Assembly (NCBI GenBank): GCA_025517485.1
Contig: JAOPKB010000008.1
Span: forward strand, 62,001-126,000
Reading direction: 5' to 3'
DNA: 64,000 bases
Source of the DNA: Natronoglomus mannanivorans
GTDB taxonomy: Archaea > Halobacteriota > Halobacteria > Halobacteriales > Natrialbaceae
Shown piece by piece: positions 26,374 through 35,118 of this stretch (its first letter is position 1; each line of letters begins with the position of its first letter). The translations under genes and the position numbers were made by a program. The notes beneath the pieces were generated by a model. It was not told the DNA's origin. It saw only the letters and a list, made by a program, of their open reading frames with translations, and ran no database searches.

Positions 26374-28008
26374 TCAGCGAACGTCGATCCGCCCCTCGAG
26401 TTCGGGCGAGATGGTTCCCTGCGCTTCGATCGCGTTGATCGCGAGCGCAGACTGCATCGTTCCCTCGTCCTCCGAGCGCAGGACCGTCGCCTCGGTGAAC
26501 ACGTCGTAGCCGTCGCCACCGCCCATGAGGAAGTCGTTGGTCGCGAGTTCGTAGGTCCCATCGGCCACGAGGTCCTCGTCACCGACGGTGACCGCTTCGA
26601 TGCGGTCTCCCTCCGGCGCGTCGGGGTCGTACGCGTAGGAGATGCCGCTGACCTGCGGGAACCGCCCGTGGCCGTCCTCGACCGCACTGACGCCGTGTTC
26701 GAGGGCTTCGCGTAACTGGTCGCCGGTCACCTCGAGTTTCACGACGGAGTTGGGAAACGGCAGGATGTCGACGACCATCCGCCGGGTGAGGTCGCCGGCT
26801 TCGTACACCTGATCGCTGCGGATGCTGCCGCCGTTTTGAATCGCCACGTCGGCGTCGACGTCGTCGACCATGATGTCGGTGAGCCAGTTGCCGAAGTTCG
26901 ACTCTTCGCTACGGACGGTGTCCGTGCGGACGTCCAGATCGACCGCCGTCTCGCCGATCACCTCGCCGAGTTCGTCGTCGAGTTCCTCCTCGTATCCCAC
27001 CAGTAACTCCTCGATCTCCTCGTGGGGGTCGACCTCGCCGTCTTCGACGAGTTCTTCGAGGTCGTGCAGTTCGAAGTCGTACTCCGTCACGTCGCCGTCG
27101 GCGATGTCGACGTCGAGCTGGCCGACGTAATCGAACTCGTCGCCGACGAACGAGAGCACCGTGTCGTCGACCTCGATCGGCTCCTCTGCGACGAACGCGG
27201 CGTGGTCGCCGACGACGACGTCGAATCCGTCGACCTCTGCGACGAGGTCCTCCGCGACTGGACTCGCGAGGTGGGAGAGCAAGACGACGATCTCGGCGCC
27301 CTCGTCCTCGAGGTCCGCGACGACGGACTCCGCTGCTTCGGTGGGTTCGAGCACCTCGACGTGGTCGCCGACCGAGGTCACCTCGTCGGTGTCCGCCGGT
27401 GCCAGCCCGGTGAACCCGATCTGGATGCCGTCGACCTCCTCGACGGCGTAGCGGGCGGCGCCCTCCTCGGCGCCGAAGACGTCGTCGGTTCGCTCGTCGA
27501 TCAGGTTCGCGCTCAGCCAGGTAAACTCGCTTTGTGCGACGTTCTCGCGGAAACTCTCCGGTCCGTTGTCGAACTCGTGGTTCCCGATGGCGTTGTACGA
27601 GACGGGACTCTCGTTGAGCATCGTCGTCATGTGTTCGCCGTCGAAGACGGTGGATTCGACGGACATGTGGAGGTCGTCGCCGTTGCCGACGGCGAACGCG
27701 TTGTCCGCGTCCTCGTACAGCGCTTCGACGAGGCCGAAGTAGTTCGCGATATTCAATGCCTCCTCGGAGTTGCCCATCAATCCGTGAAAGTGCGTGTCGT
27801 GGACGAACCGAATGCTCGTCTCCGTCGAATCGTCGTCGGATTCGCCCTCGGTCTCCGTTTCCGTTTCCGTCTCCGTTCCCTCCGTTTCAGTCCCACCGGA
27901 ATCGTCGTCTCCGCCGCCCAGACAGCCGGCGATCGCGACCGTGCCGGCGGTTCCCAGAGCCTTCAAAATCCGGCGCCGTTGGATATTACCATCTGTCCTG
28001 TCGTCCAT
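26374..28008 (-). CDS. Exported 5'-nucleotidase/UshA-type metallophosphatase
   Basis: A 544-aa lipoprotein. It has a Tat-like signal RRRILKALGTAGTVAIAGC, then an acidic Thr/Glu linker (TETETETE, a hexamer repeat). The metallophosphatase domain has RFVHDTHFHGLMG, GNGDDLHMS and GNHEFDNGP. The C-terminal 5'-nucleotidase domain has RSEESNFGNWLTDIM, IQNGGSIRSD and TNDFLMGGGDGYD. It should dephosphorylate nucleotides outside the cell, feeding the BMP importer. The start at 28008 is preferred because a TATA-like ACATTTATC lies about 28 bp upstream; the frame is open further. Confidence 0.9.
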   Translation of the reverse strand: MDDRTDGNIQRRRILKALGTAGTVAIAGCLGGGDDDSGGTETEGTETETETETEGESDDDSTETSIRFVHDTHFHGLMGNSEEALNIANYFGLVEALYEDADNAFAVGNGDDLHMSVESTVFDGEHMTTMLNESPVSYNAIGNHEFDNGPESFRENVAQSEFTWLSANLIDERTDDVFGAEEGAARYAVEEVDGIQIGFTGLAPADTDEVTSVGDHVEVLEPTEAAESVVADLEDEGAEIVVLLSHLASPVAEDLVAEVDGFDVVVGDHAAFVAEEPIEVDDTVLSFVGDEFDYVGQLDVDIADGDVTEYDFELHDLEELVEDGEVDPHEEIEELLVGYEEELDDELGEVIGETAVDLDVRTDTVRSEESNFGNWLTDIMVDDVDADVAIQNGGSIRSDQVYEAGDLTRRMVVDILPFPNSVVKLEVTGDQLREALEHGVSAVEDGHGRFPQVSGISYAYDPDAPEGDRIEAVTVGDEDLVADGTYELATNDFLMGGGDGYDVFTEATVLRSEDEGTMQSALAINAIEAQGTISPELEGRIDVR

Positions 28009-28144
28009 ACTGACATACCGTTTCGGATCGGTGATAAATGTACTGGATACTCTCTCGAGTATTTCTGTCGACTTGTGGGGTATCGAGGAGATCTGATCCC
28101 TCACCGTCGAAGTTTCGTCTGTCTCTCTGTGTATCACTCCACTT

Positions 28145-28342
28145 CTATAGTAACCGTTGAAACGGTTTACACACTGATCGCACAGTCAGCGATTCTCGCT
28201 CACGATGTTCACTCACGGTTCCCAGGGATCACCGTTCGCTCTGCCGCGGTTCGGAGCGAGTGAAACGAGCGAGAACCGCGCTCCCCGAACCGCGCTGCTG
28301 TCGTACGATCAGGTGTGCAGTGACGTTCAGTGGCTACTATAG
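28145..28342. mobile_element. MITE-like element, full-length (copy 4)
   Basis: This 198-bp element is bounded by CTATAG on both sides. Left end: CTATAGTAACCGTTGAAACG, then gtttacacactgatcgcacagtc. Right end on the opposite strand: CTATAGTAGCCACTGAACG, then tcactgcacacctgatcgtacgac. These are imperfect terminal inverted repeats of over 40 bp. The interior holds inverted tctcgctc and gagcgagaaccgc blocks. There is no coding capacity. No clear target duplication is seen. The right terminus forms the 3' end of the nucleoside hydrolase gene. Confidence 0.65.
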
Positions 28343-29269
28343 CACCCCCTCGACAGCCTCAATCACGAGTTCGCGATACCGATCGACGTCGACGTCGACG
28401 GCGACCCGGCCGTTCGGGCGCTCACCCGTCACGCCGTGGGGGTCACAGACTAACGCGCCGCGGTCGAGTTCGGAGTCGATCCCGACCTCCATGAAGTGCG
28501 GTTCGACCTCGAGAACCTCCTCGTCGATCAGCTGGGCGATCACCAGCGCGTCGTGGATCGCGGCGGTCTCGAGGTCGTAGCGCTCGAGGATCTCCTCAGT
28601 GTAGTAGGTGGCCCACTCGTAGATCGAGCGTCCCAGCGGGCCGCCCCGGGGGAGTCCCTCGATCCACGCCGCAGGAAGCGTCGCCCGTCTGGTGACGTCG
28701 AGCCCGACGACGATCGGGTCGCCGTCGCGGACGACCCGGTGGGCGGCCTCCGGATCGGAGTGGAAGTTGGCCTCCGCGAGCGGCGTGACGTTGCCCGGCG
28801 CGAAGGCGGCCCCGCCCATGACGATCAGTTCGTCGAGCAGGGCCGGTAGCTTGGGTTCGATCGCCAGCGCCAGCGCGACGTTGGTGAGCGGGCCGATCGC
28901 CGCGATCGTGAGCTCGCCCTCGTAGGCTCGGGCCTGCTCGACGATGAACTGCGCCGCGTGGGTGTCGGCGGGACGGGTCGCGGGACTCGGTTCGGGGAGG
29001 TCGCCGCGGATTCCGTCGACCCCGTGGATGTGTTCGGCGGTCTCGAGCGGGCTGATCAGCGGGAGCTCGGCACCACGGGAGACCGGCACGTCGGGTCGCT
29101 CGAGCAACTCGAGGATCGAGCGAGCGTTGTGCGTCGTCGCGTCGATTGACGCGTTGCCGTGGACCGTCGTCAGCCCGACGACCTCGAGATCGGCGTGCTC
29201 GAGGGCCAGCAGGATCGCGAGGGCGTCGTCGCAGCCGGGGTCCGTATCGACGAGCAGGGGACGAGTCAT
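28337..29269 (-). CDS. Nucleoside hydrolase (inosine-uridine preferring type)
   Basis: A 310-aa enzyme of the same superfamily as 16413 but with the canonical signature LLVDTDPGCDDALAI. IGPLTNVALAL, ELIVMGGAAFAPGNVTP, AEANFHSDPEAA and the C-terminal catalytic His of AAIHDALVIA follow. It cleaves nucleosides to base and ribose. The last codon (Leu) and the stop TAG lie inside the CTATAG terminus of the MITE-like element, so the insertion seems to have reset the C-terminus. The promoter has a TATA-like TTTTTATG about 28 bp upstream and a palindrome between it and the start. Confidence 0.92.
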   Translation of the reverse strand: MTRPLLVDTDPGCDDALAILLALEHADLEVVGLTTVHGNASIDATTHNARSILELLERPDVPVSRGAELPLISPLETAEHIHGVDGIRGDLPEPSPATRPADTHAAQFIVEQARAYEGELTIAAIGPLTNVALALAIEPKLPALLDELIVMGGAAFAPGNVTPLAEANFHSDPEAAHRVVRDGDPIVVGLDVTRRATLPAAWIEGLPRGGPLGRSIYEWATYYTEEILERYDLETAAIHDALVIAQLIDEEVLEVEPHFMEVGIDSELDRGALVCDPHGVTGERPNGRVAVDVDVDRYRELVIEAVEGVL

Positions 29270-29272
29270 AGC

Positions 29273-29287
29273 TCGTGATCATCACGA
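29273..29287. promoter_or_regulatory. 15-bp palindrome between TATA and start of the nucleoside hydrolase
   Basis: TCGTGATcATCACGA is a perfect palindrome around one central base, ending four bases before the ATG at 29269. A TATA-like GTTTTTATG is at about 29296-29304 on the minus strand. A repressor bound here would block initiation. Confidence 0.5.
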
Positions 29288-29623
29288 TCATACATAAAAA
29301 CACGGACTGACTCGAGCGGAACGACTCCTCTCCTCGACCATCGAGTCGATATCATCGGCAGTGATCGGTCTCGTCGCGACTGAAACGATTTCCACGCCGA
29401 CGGTCGCTCTCGTGGGATCGACAGTCGTGTTCGATCGCGACGCTGTCGGCTGTAACTGTACGGGGACTTCCAGCTCACGTCTGATCGACGGGATATCGAG
29501 GGAAAAATTGGGTGATAGCCAGTTGACCACAGGTGCTGATGTGGGTGACGTCCCCAGCGGTTGATTCCTCGGGGCTATGTCGCGGATCGTGGGGACGGAT
29601 AGTCGTTCATCTCGTTGGAGCAT
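29288..29623 (-). CDS. Doubtful ORF, unknown
   Basis: A 111-codon frame (MLQRDERLSVPTIRDIAPRN at the N-terminus). In its favour, a TATA-like GGATTTTATCCC lies about 30 bp upstream of the ATG. Against it, the third-position GC is clearly lower than in neighbouring genes, no family is recognisable, and it ends inside the nucleoside hydrolase promoter, leaving that gene's TATA box inside the ORF. Confidence 0.25.
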   Translation of the reverse strand: MLQRDERLSVPTIRDIAPRNQPLGTSPTSAPVVNWLSPNFSLDIPSIRRELEVPVQLQPTASRSNTTVDPTRATVGVEIVSVATRPITADDIDSMVEERSRSARVSPCFYV

Positions 29624-30084
29624 AAACGTTTGGGTATCGGGCCAATATGTGGGATAAAATCCACTAATGCTCTTGATCGAAGGACGTTCGCCCGGATAAT
29701 TTTGACTTTTCGAAACGTTTGACTCTGGCAGGGATCGGAGAGGCTGTCGTGATTCGTTCGGATCGATGAGACGAGTAGCTTATCGACACTCGAAACGACC
29801 CACCCATCGATCGCACGACGGCTGTGCGGTCGGTGTGTAAATCGGTTCAGTCGTTACACTCTCTATCACATCCTCGACCGAAACGACAGACACATCGCCC
29901 GTACTCGAGGATATCACGGTAAAAACGGTATTTCCATTACAAACGTAGCACTGTAATTCTCATACCCATTCCTTTTATTCTCGAGGGGTCCTGAAGGTCG
30001 TTTTCTCGCCCGTGCAACGTTCGGTGACGCCCCGCTCCGTCGAAACCGCCCAGAATAAGACGACTCGAGCCGTGGCATCTCGCT
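29624..30084. other. AT-richer intergenic region upstream of the GH32 gene
   Basis: No gene is supported here. AAACGTTTG occurs twice, about 90 bp apart (29625-29633 and 29714-29722). A compact MITE-like element occupies 29769-29866. A ttttatt box is near 29972, too far upstream for a leaderless GH32 mRNA. Confidence 0.4.
29769..29866. mobile_element. MITE-like element, minimal (copy 5)
   Basis: The left part (gagtagcttatcgacac...cccacccatcgatcgcacgac) meets a right part with almost no interior. On the opposite strand the right part reads GTAACGACTGAACCGATTTA, then cacaccgaccgcacag, which matches the left end of copy 4. The element is about 98 bp and consists of little more than the two terminal repeats. 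Confidence 0.45.
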
Positions 30085-31590
30085 ATGGGCGCACCCTACG
30101 ACCCCACCGACGAACGAACCGCTCTGGCTGGCGGACCACATCGACCGGCGTACCACTTCGCCCCGCCCACGAACTGGCTCAACGACCCGAACGGCCTGAT
30201 CCAGTTCGACGGCACCTACCACCTCTTCTACCAGCACAATCCGGCCGAACCCGTCTGGGGCGATATCCACTGGGGCCACGCTCGAAGCGAGGACCTCCTC
30301 CACTGGACGGACGAGCCGATCGCACTCGAGCCGGATTCCCCGAACGTAGACGCTGACGGCTGCTTCTCGGGCTGTGCCGTCGACGACGACGGTGTGCCGA
30401 CCCTCGTCTACACCGGTATCGACGACGACCGCGCCCGGCAGTGTCTCGCGATCGGCGACGAGACGTTCCGTCGGTGGGAGAAGCCGTCGGTCAATCCCGT
30501 CGTCGAAACGCCGCCGCCAGGCGTCGACCGCTTCGACTTCCGCGATCCGTTCGTCTGGCGCGAGGGCGACGGCTGGTCGATGGTCGTCGGCGCGGCCACC
30601 GAGTCCGATAGCCGGGTGCTCCTGTACCGATCCTCGGACCTCCGCGAGTGGGAGTACCGGGGTGCCGTGTTCGTCGACGACCGCCCGGACGTCATGTGGG
30701 AGTGTCCGGCGCTGGTGGCGCTCGGCGGTCGAGGCCGAGGTCGAGGTGGGGATCAGGGCCGGAGCCAGAGTCGGAGCTGGAACCAGAATCGAGATCAGTA
30801 CCTCATGCTCGGCTCCCTGCTCCCGACTCGAGCGGTCAGGTACTACGTCGGTTCGTACGCCGACGAGCGCTTCGAGCCTCGCAGGGAGGGGATACTCGAT
30901 GCCGGCGACTTCTACGCGCCGCAGCCGTTCGTCGACGAATCGGGTCGAATCGTGCTCGTGGGCTGGGTCGAGGAGGCCAGAGCCGAACCCGCCCAGCGAG
31001 CGGCCGGCTGGTCCGGGCTGATGGCGCTCCCGCGGGAGCTCTCGCTGGACGAGGACGGGCGACTTCGAACGGCGCCCGTCGACGAGGTTCGCCGGTTGCG
31101 GGAACTCGAGTACGAGCTACCTGCCGTCGGCCCTGAAGACGGCACCGTCTTCGTCGACCAGCCCCGGAGCGAGACAATCGAACTCGTCGCGACGGTGTCC
31201 GAAACTGACACGGGGACTGAGCCGAGTACAGCCTCTCTGAGTGTGCTCCGCTCACCCGACGGACTCGAGGAGACCGTCGTCCGCGTCGATCCCGACCGCG
31301 GGACGGTGACCGTCGACCGGAGCCGCTCGTCCGACGATCCGGCCGTCGAAACGCACGAGCAGACGGCTCACTTCGAACCGACGGCTGATCCCGTGACGGT
31401 TCGCTGTTTCGTCGACCGATCCGTCGTCGAAGTGTACGCCGACGAACGGGCCTGTCTCACGAGTCGCGTGTATCCGACGCGCGCCGACAGTACCGGCATC
31501 GCGATTTCGACGGACGGGGCGTCCGTCGACGACGGGACCGTCTGGGAACTCGCGTCGGTCTGGGACGATTTCGCGCCGTCTCCGGCGTAA
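30085..31590 (+). CDS. Glycoside hydrolase family 32 (fructosidase/sucrose hydrolase)
   Basis: A 501-aa enzyme with the three GH32 acidic motifs: the nucleophile in NWLNDPNGLIQFDG (near residue 35), the RDP motif in FDFRDPFVW, and the acid/base EC motif in MWECPALVAL. The C-terminal beta-sandwich includes CFVDRSVVEVYADE. It hydrolyses beta-fructosides such as sucrose, inulin or levan. There is no signal peptide, so it is likely cytoplasmic. Just after the EC motif is an Arg/Gly/Gln/Ser-rich insert (about residues 216-238) that looks repeat-expanded. DUF2264 and epimerase genes follow. Confidence 0.92.
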   Translation: MGAPYDPTDERTALAGGPHRPAYHFAPPTNWLNDPNGLIQFDGTYHLFYQHNPAEPVWGDIHWGHARSEDLLHWTDEPIALEPDSPNVDADGCFSGCAVDDDGVPTLVYTGIDDDRARQCLAIGDETFRRWEKPSVNPVVETPPPGVDRFDFRDPFVWREGDGWSMVVGAATESDSRVLLYRSSDLREWEYRGAVFVDDRPDVMWECPALVALGGRGRGRGGDQGRSQSRSWNQNRDQYLMLGSLLPTRAVRYYVGSYADERFEPRREGILDAGDFYAPQPFVDESGRIVLVGWVEEARAEPAQRAAGWSGLMALPRELSLDEDGRLRTAPVDEVRRLRELEYELPAVGPEDGTVFVDQPRSETIELVATVSETDTGTEPSTASLSVLRSPDGLEETVVRVDPDRGTVTVDRSRSSDDPAVETHEQTAHFEPTADPVTVRCFVDRSVVEVYADERACLTSRVYPTRADSTGIAISTDGASVDDGTVWELASVWDDFAPSPA

Positions 31591-31706
31591 TCCACGCTTC
31601 GATAGCGAACCACCTCCCGCCAGCGATCCGTTCGAGTCCGCGATCGAACCCTGCGACACCGTCGCCGAGACCAAGATTTATTGGGATCTCCGAGAGCGTC
31701 TCTGCT

Positions 31707-33563
31707 ATGAATCCACTCGCGGACAACCCCCTCGAAACGCGGTCGGACGCCCAGCGGGCGGTCGTCGACCTGTTCGACCCGCTCGAGACCCACTTCAGTC
31801 CTGGCCGAGCGCGAATGAAACCCGACGCGCGCGGCGCTCACTTTCCCGATTCCGCCGCCGAACTCGAGGGCTTCTCACGGCCGCTGTGGGGGCTCGTCCC
31901 GCTCGCGGCCGGCGGCGACGACGCGTTCGACGGCTGGTCGTCGTACCGGACCGGGCTGGCCAACGGAGTCGATCCCGACCATCCGGAGTACTGGGGAGAG
32001 GCGCCCGACTACTCCCAGAAACACGTCGAGATGGCCGCGATCGGCCTCGGCTTGGCCCTCGCTCCCGAGGAACTCTGGGACCCGCTCGAGGCCTCTGATA
32101 GGGAGAACCTCGTCGCGTGGCTGTCCCAGATCAACGAGGCGTCGCTCCACGACTGCAACTGGCTGTTCTTCCGGGTCGTGGTGAACCTCGGGCTCCGGGC
32201 GGTCGGCGCGGACCACGACTGGGACCTGACCCAGGAGACGCTAGACGAACTCGAGAGCTACTACCTCGAGGACGGCTGGTACGCCGACGGACCGGCCGGC
32301 GAGCGGCCGTCTGACTACTACATTCCGTGGGCGATGCACTTCTACGGGCTCGTCTACGCGGCCGTCGCCGGGGACGACGACCCGGAGCGAGCGGCGCGGT
32401 TTCGCGAGCGCGCGGCGCAGTTCGCCGCCGAACACAGACACTGGTTCGCGGCGGATGGCGCCGGACTCCCCTACGGCCGCAGCCTCACGTACCGCTTCGC
32501 TCAGGCCGCGTTCTGGGGCGGGCTAGCGTTCGCCGATGTCGATATCGAGGCGTACGACCTCTCGTGGGGCGAGATCAAAGGCCTCTGGTTTCGAAACCTC
32601 CGCTGGTGGGCCGACCAGCCGATCTTCACCGACGGCGGCGTTCTCTCGATCGGCTACCGGTATCCGAGCCTGAAGGTGAGCGAATCGTACAACTCGCCGA
32701 GTTCGCCCTACTGGGGGATGAAGGCGTTCATCCCGCTGGCCCTGTCGCAGGAGCACCCGTTCTGGCGAGCCGACGAACGGCCGCTGTCGGAGACGGCCGA
32801 CCTGACCGTCCAGGAGGCCCCGAAGATGGCCATCTGCCGGGACGAGGAGGCGGGCCACCACTACGCGCTCACCGCCGGCCAGAACAGCCACTACCTCGAG
32901 AAGTACACCAAGTTCGCCTACTCCACGCAGTTCGGGTTCAGCGTCCGCAGCCGAGCACCGGGGATCGACGGCGCGGGCCACGACAGCTCCCTCGCGCTGA
33001 GCGCGGACGGCTCCACCTACCGGTCGCGACTCTCGGTTACCGACGCGAGCGTCGAGGGAACGACCCTCCGCTCGCGGTGGGAGCCGTGGGACGACGTCAC
33101 CGTCGAGACGTGGCTCGTCCCGGCCTCGCCGTGGCACGTGCGCGTCCACCGCCTATCGACCGGCCGCCAACTCCACAGCGCCGAGGGCGGGTTCCCAGTC
33201 GACAAGACCGGTGACGACCAGCCCGACCGCCACAGCCACGAGGAGGGCGAGGACGGCGCACTGGTCCGGTACCCGGCGGGAACCAGTGGGATTCGCTCGC
33301 TCCGTGGCAGTCGAGAGGGAACGGCGATCACGCAGGATCCCAACACGAACCTGGTGGCTCCCCGGACGATCGTGCCGACGTTGACCGCGACGCACGACCC
33401 CGGCACGCACTGGCTCGTCTCGGGCGTGACCGCGGCGACGGCCGACCGGGACGCCGCCTGGGACCGACCGCCCCAGCTCGCGCTCGAGGACGATCGATTC
33501 GTGGTCACGGACGCCGACGGCGACGAACTGCTTCGGTTGCCTCGTTCGGGTTCCGACCGCTAG
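31707..33563 (+). CDS. DUF2264 family protein
   Basis: A 618-aa protein recognised as DUF2264 from its long aromatic-rich N-terminal half: LEGFSRPLWGLVPLAAGG, HDCNWLFFRVVVNLGLRAVG, SDYYIPWAMHFYGLVYA and LPYGRSLTYRFAQAAFWG. The pattern of repeated aromatic helices suggests an alpha/alpha toroid as in polysaccharide lyases or unsaturated glycuronyl hydrolases. The C-terminal half is beta-rich. The biochemical role is not established. Its place after GH32 suggests carbohydrate breakdown. Confidence 0.85.
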   Translation: MNPLADNPLETRSDAQRAVVDLFDPLETHFSPGRARMKPDARGAHFPDSAAELEGFSRPLWGLVPLAAGGDDAFDGWSSYRTGLANGVDPDHPEYWGEAPDYSQKHVEMAAIGLGLALAPEELWDPLEASDRENLVAWLSQINEASLHDCNWLFFRVVVNLGLRAVGADHDWDLTQETLDELESYYLEDGWYADGPAGERPSDYYIPWAMHFYGLVYAAVAGDDDPERAARFRERAAQFAAEHRHWFAADGAGLPYGRSLTYRFAQAAFWGGLAFADVDIEAYDLSWGEIKGLWFRNLRWWADQPIFTDGGVLSIGYRYPSLKVSESYNSPSSPYWGMKAFIPLALSQEHPFWRADERPLSETADLTVQEAPKMAICRDEEAGHHYALTAGQNSHYLEKYTKFAYSTQFGFSVRSRAPGIDGAGHDSSLALSADGSTYRSRLSVTDASVEGTTLRSRWEPWDDVTVETWLVPASPWHVRVHRLSTGRQLHSAEGGFPVDKTGDDQPDRHSHEEGEDGALVRYPAGTSGIRSLRGSREGTAITQDPNTNLVAPRTIVPTLTATHDPGTHWLVSGVTAATADRDAAWDRPPQLALEDDRFVVTDADGDELLRLPRSGSDR

Positions 33564-33574
33564 CCCTCTTCGCT

Positions 33575-33650
33575 CTCCTATCTCGCTCTCGCTTTCGCTT
33601 TCAACTTCGTCCTCGCCCTCGCTCTCGCTCTCACCTTCACCCACCCGTCG
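33575..33650. repeat. Hexamer-like CTCTCG/CTTTCG tract
   Basis: The intergenic stretch between the DUF2264 and epimerase genes has repeated ctcgct/ttcgct/ctcgcc units. It is one of several pyrimidine-hexamer tracts in the window. Confidence 0.5.
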
Positions 33651-33737
33651 ACCCCCCTTCACTCGAGTACGTACGCCACGAAAAACCCGACTTGGAGCCG
33701 ATCAAAAAACCGATTCGAAATCGCTCTGACAGCGGCG

Positions 33738-34460
33738 CTACCTGTACGGCTCGAGGTAGTCGACACCGTTTCGGGCGGTCTCGTAGGAATCCTGACGCTC
33801 CTCGTGCTCGTAGATCAACCACTCCATCCCGTTGTCGGCCGCGACCTCGGCGACGGCCTCGATATCGAGGTCGCCGGTGCCGCCCTCGACGGGCTGGCCG
33901 CCCTCCTCGTAGTCTTTGACGTGGACCAGCGAGATCCGATCGGCGTGGCGCTCGAGGAAGTCGACCGGGTCGTCCCCCGCGACGCCGACCCAGCCCAGAT
34001 CGGGCTCGATCTCGAGGTCCGCCGTCAGTTCGATCAGGTGTTCCATCGCCGGCTGACCGTCGACGTCGACGAACTCGTGGTCGTGGTTGTGGTAGTGCAG
34101 CGTGAGGTCGTCCTCGAGTTCGTCGGCGACCGCAGAGAGCCGGTCGGCGGTCTCCTCGACGGCCTCGTGGGATTCGAACGCCTCCGGCGGGAGGTAGGGA
34201 ACGACGAGGTCCGTGACGCCGAGCGAGCGATAGGTGTCGACCGTCCCCGCGAGGTCGTCCTCGAGGGCGTCGAGTCCGACGTGGGCGCTGGGCGCTTTGA
34301 CGTTGTTGTCCTCGAGTGCGGCGCCGACATCGTCGACGTCGCCGTCGATGCCCGCGAACTCGACGCCGTCGAAGCCGGTCTCGCCGACGGTCTCGACCTT
34401 GGTCGCGGTGTCGTCGTCGACCGCATCGATACTGTACAGCTGGAGTGCGATTTTGCTCAT
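33738..34460 (-). CDS. Sugar phosphate isomerase/epimerase, TIM-barrel
   Basis: A 240-aa AP_endonuc_2/xylose-isomerase-like protein. It has IALQLYSIDAV at the start, GFDGVEFAGIDG, LHYHNHDHEFVDVDG (the metal/substrate His cluster), EPDLGWVGVAGDDP and RISLVHVKDYEEGG. Together these supply the Glu/Asp/His ligands of a divalent-metal epimerase. The substrate is unknown. It is convergent with the GH32-DUF2264 pair and differs from the other two barrels in the window (1-274, 59590). Confidence 0.88.
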   Translation of the reverse strand: MSKIALQLYSIDAVDDDTATKVETVGETGFDGVEFAGIDGDVDDVGAALEDNNVKAPSAHVGLDALEDDLAGTVDTYRSLGVTDLVVPYLPPEAFESHEAVEETADRLSAVADELEDDLTLHYHNHDHEFVDVDGQPAMEHLIELTADLEIEPDLGWVGVAGDDPVDFLERHADRISLVHVKDYEEGGQPVEGGTGDLDIEAVAEVAADNGMEWLIYEHEERQDSYETARNGVDYLEPYR

Positions 34461-34636
34461 ACCTCGAGAGGCAGAGCCAGCGGCTTAACTGTGTGGAATC
34501 TGACCTTCCTTTCCGCTTCGGTCGATTCGTGGGCTGGTGGTCTCCCGAACGGTGGATCTCGGTCCGAACAGTCGGTCTCGAGTCGCTCGAGTTGGGTCGG
34601 GGTCTCGAGTGTCGAATGCCGAGTGTCGCCACCGGA

Positions 34637-34930
34637 TCAAGAGACGTCCGGCGCTTCGTCGTCGGTCCGGCCGGGAAGCTCGAGTTCGATCTCGAGTTCC
34701 GGCTCGCCCACTCCGTCGAAGTCGAGCTCGAGTTCGATCGGTTCGCCGAACGCGAACGGAAGTTCCCACTCCTCGCCGGTGATGGTGAGTTCGTCGCCGT
34801 CGCGGAGCTGTTCGCCGAGCTGGATCAGGAACTCGCCTGCTTCGCTCGCGTCGAGGCGGTACTCCTGTTCGAAGTTTCGTCCGGGTCGGATGGTCGTTCG
34901 GTCGTCGACATCTGGGTGGTCCTCGGACAT
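34637..34930 (-). CDS. amphi-Trp domain protein
   Basis: A 97-aa acidic protein of the amphi-Trp family common in haloarchaea. It has FEQEYRLDASEAGEFLIQLG, then ELTITGEEWELPFAFGEPIE and an alternating Glu/Leu strand (LELDFDG, ELEIELELP). No enzymatic function is known for the family. It may act in a small complex or as a membrane-associated chaperone, but nothing here decides it. It is a single gene with no operon partner. Confidence 0.82.
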   Translation of the reverse strand: MSEDHPDVDDRTTIRPGRNFEQEYRLDASEAGEFLIQLGEQLRDGDELTITGEEWELPFAFGEPIELELDFDGVGEPELEIELELPGRTDDEAPDVS

Positions 34931-35118
34931 GGGTGGCTAATACCCGGTCCACGGACGAAAACCCGTCGGGGCGTACTAGCTCTGAGGAAGATTGTCGGTT
35001 TTTGCGAATCGTTCGAACCACCTCCGATCGAGTCGAGAGCCGTCGCGAATCCCGATGCGGCGAGGACCGACAGGACGAGCAACGTGACGAACCTATCGTT
35101 CCACTCCTCGAGACCGTA

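Noticed and set aside
27022-28263. 413-codon plus-strand frame opposite the 5'-nucleotidase
   Set aside because: The translation is repetitive DVDVEL-type sequence arising from the antisense of an acidic gene; it also runs through the MITE.
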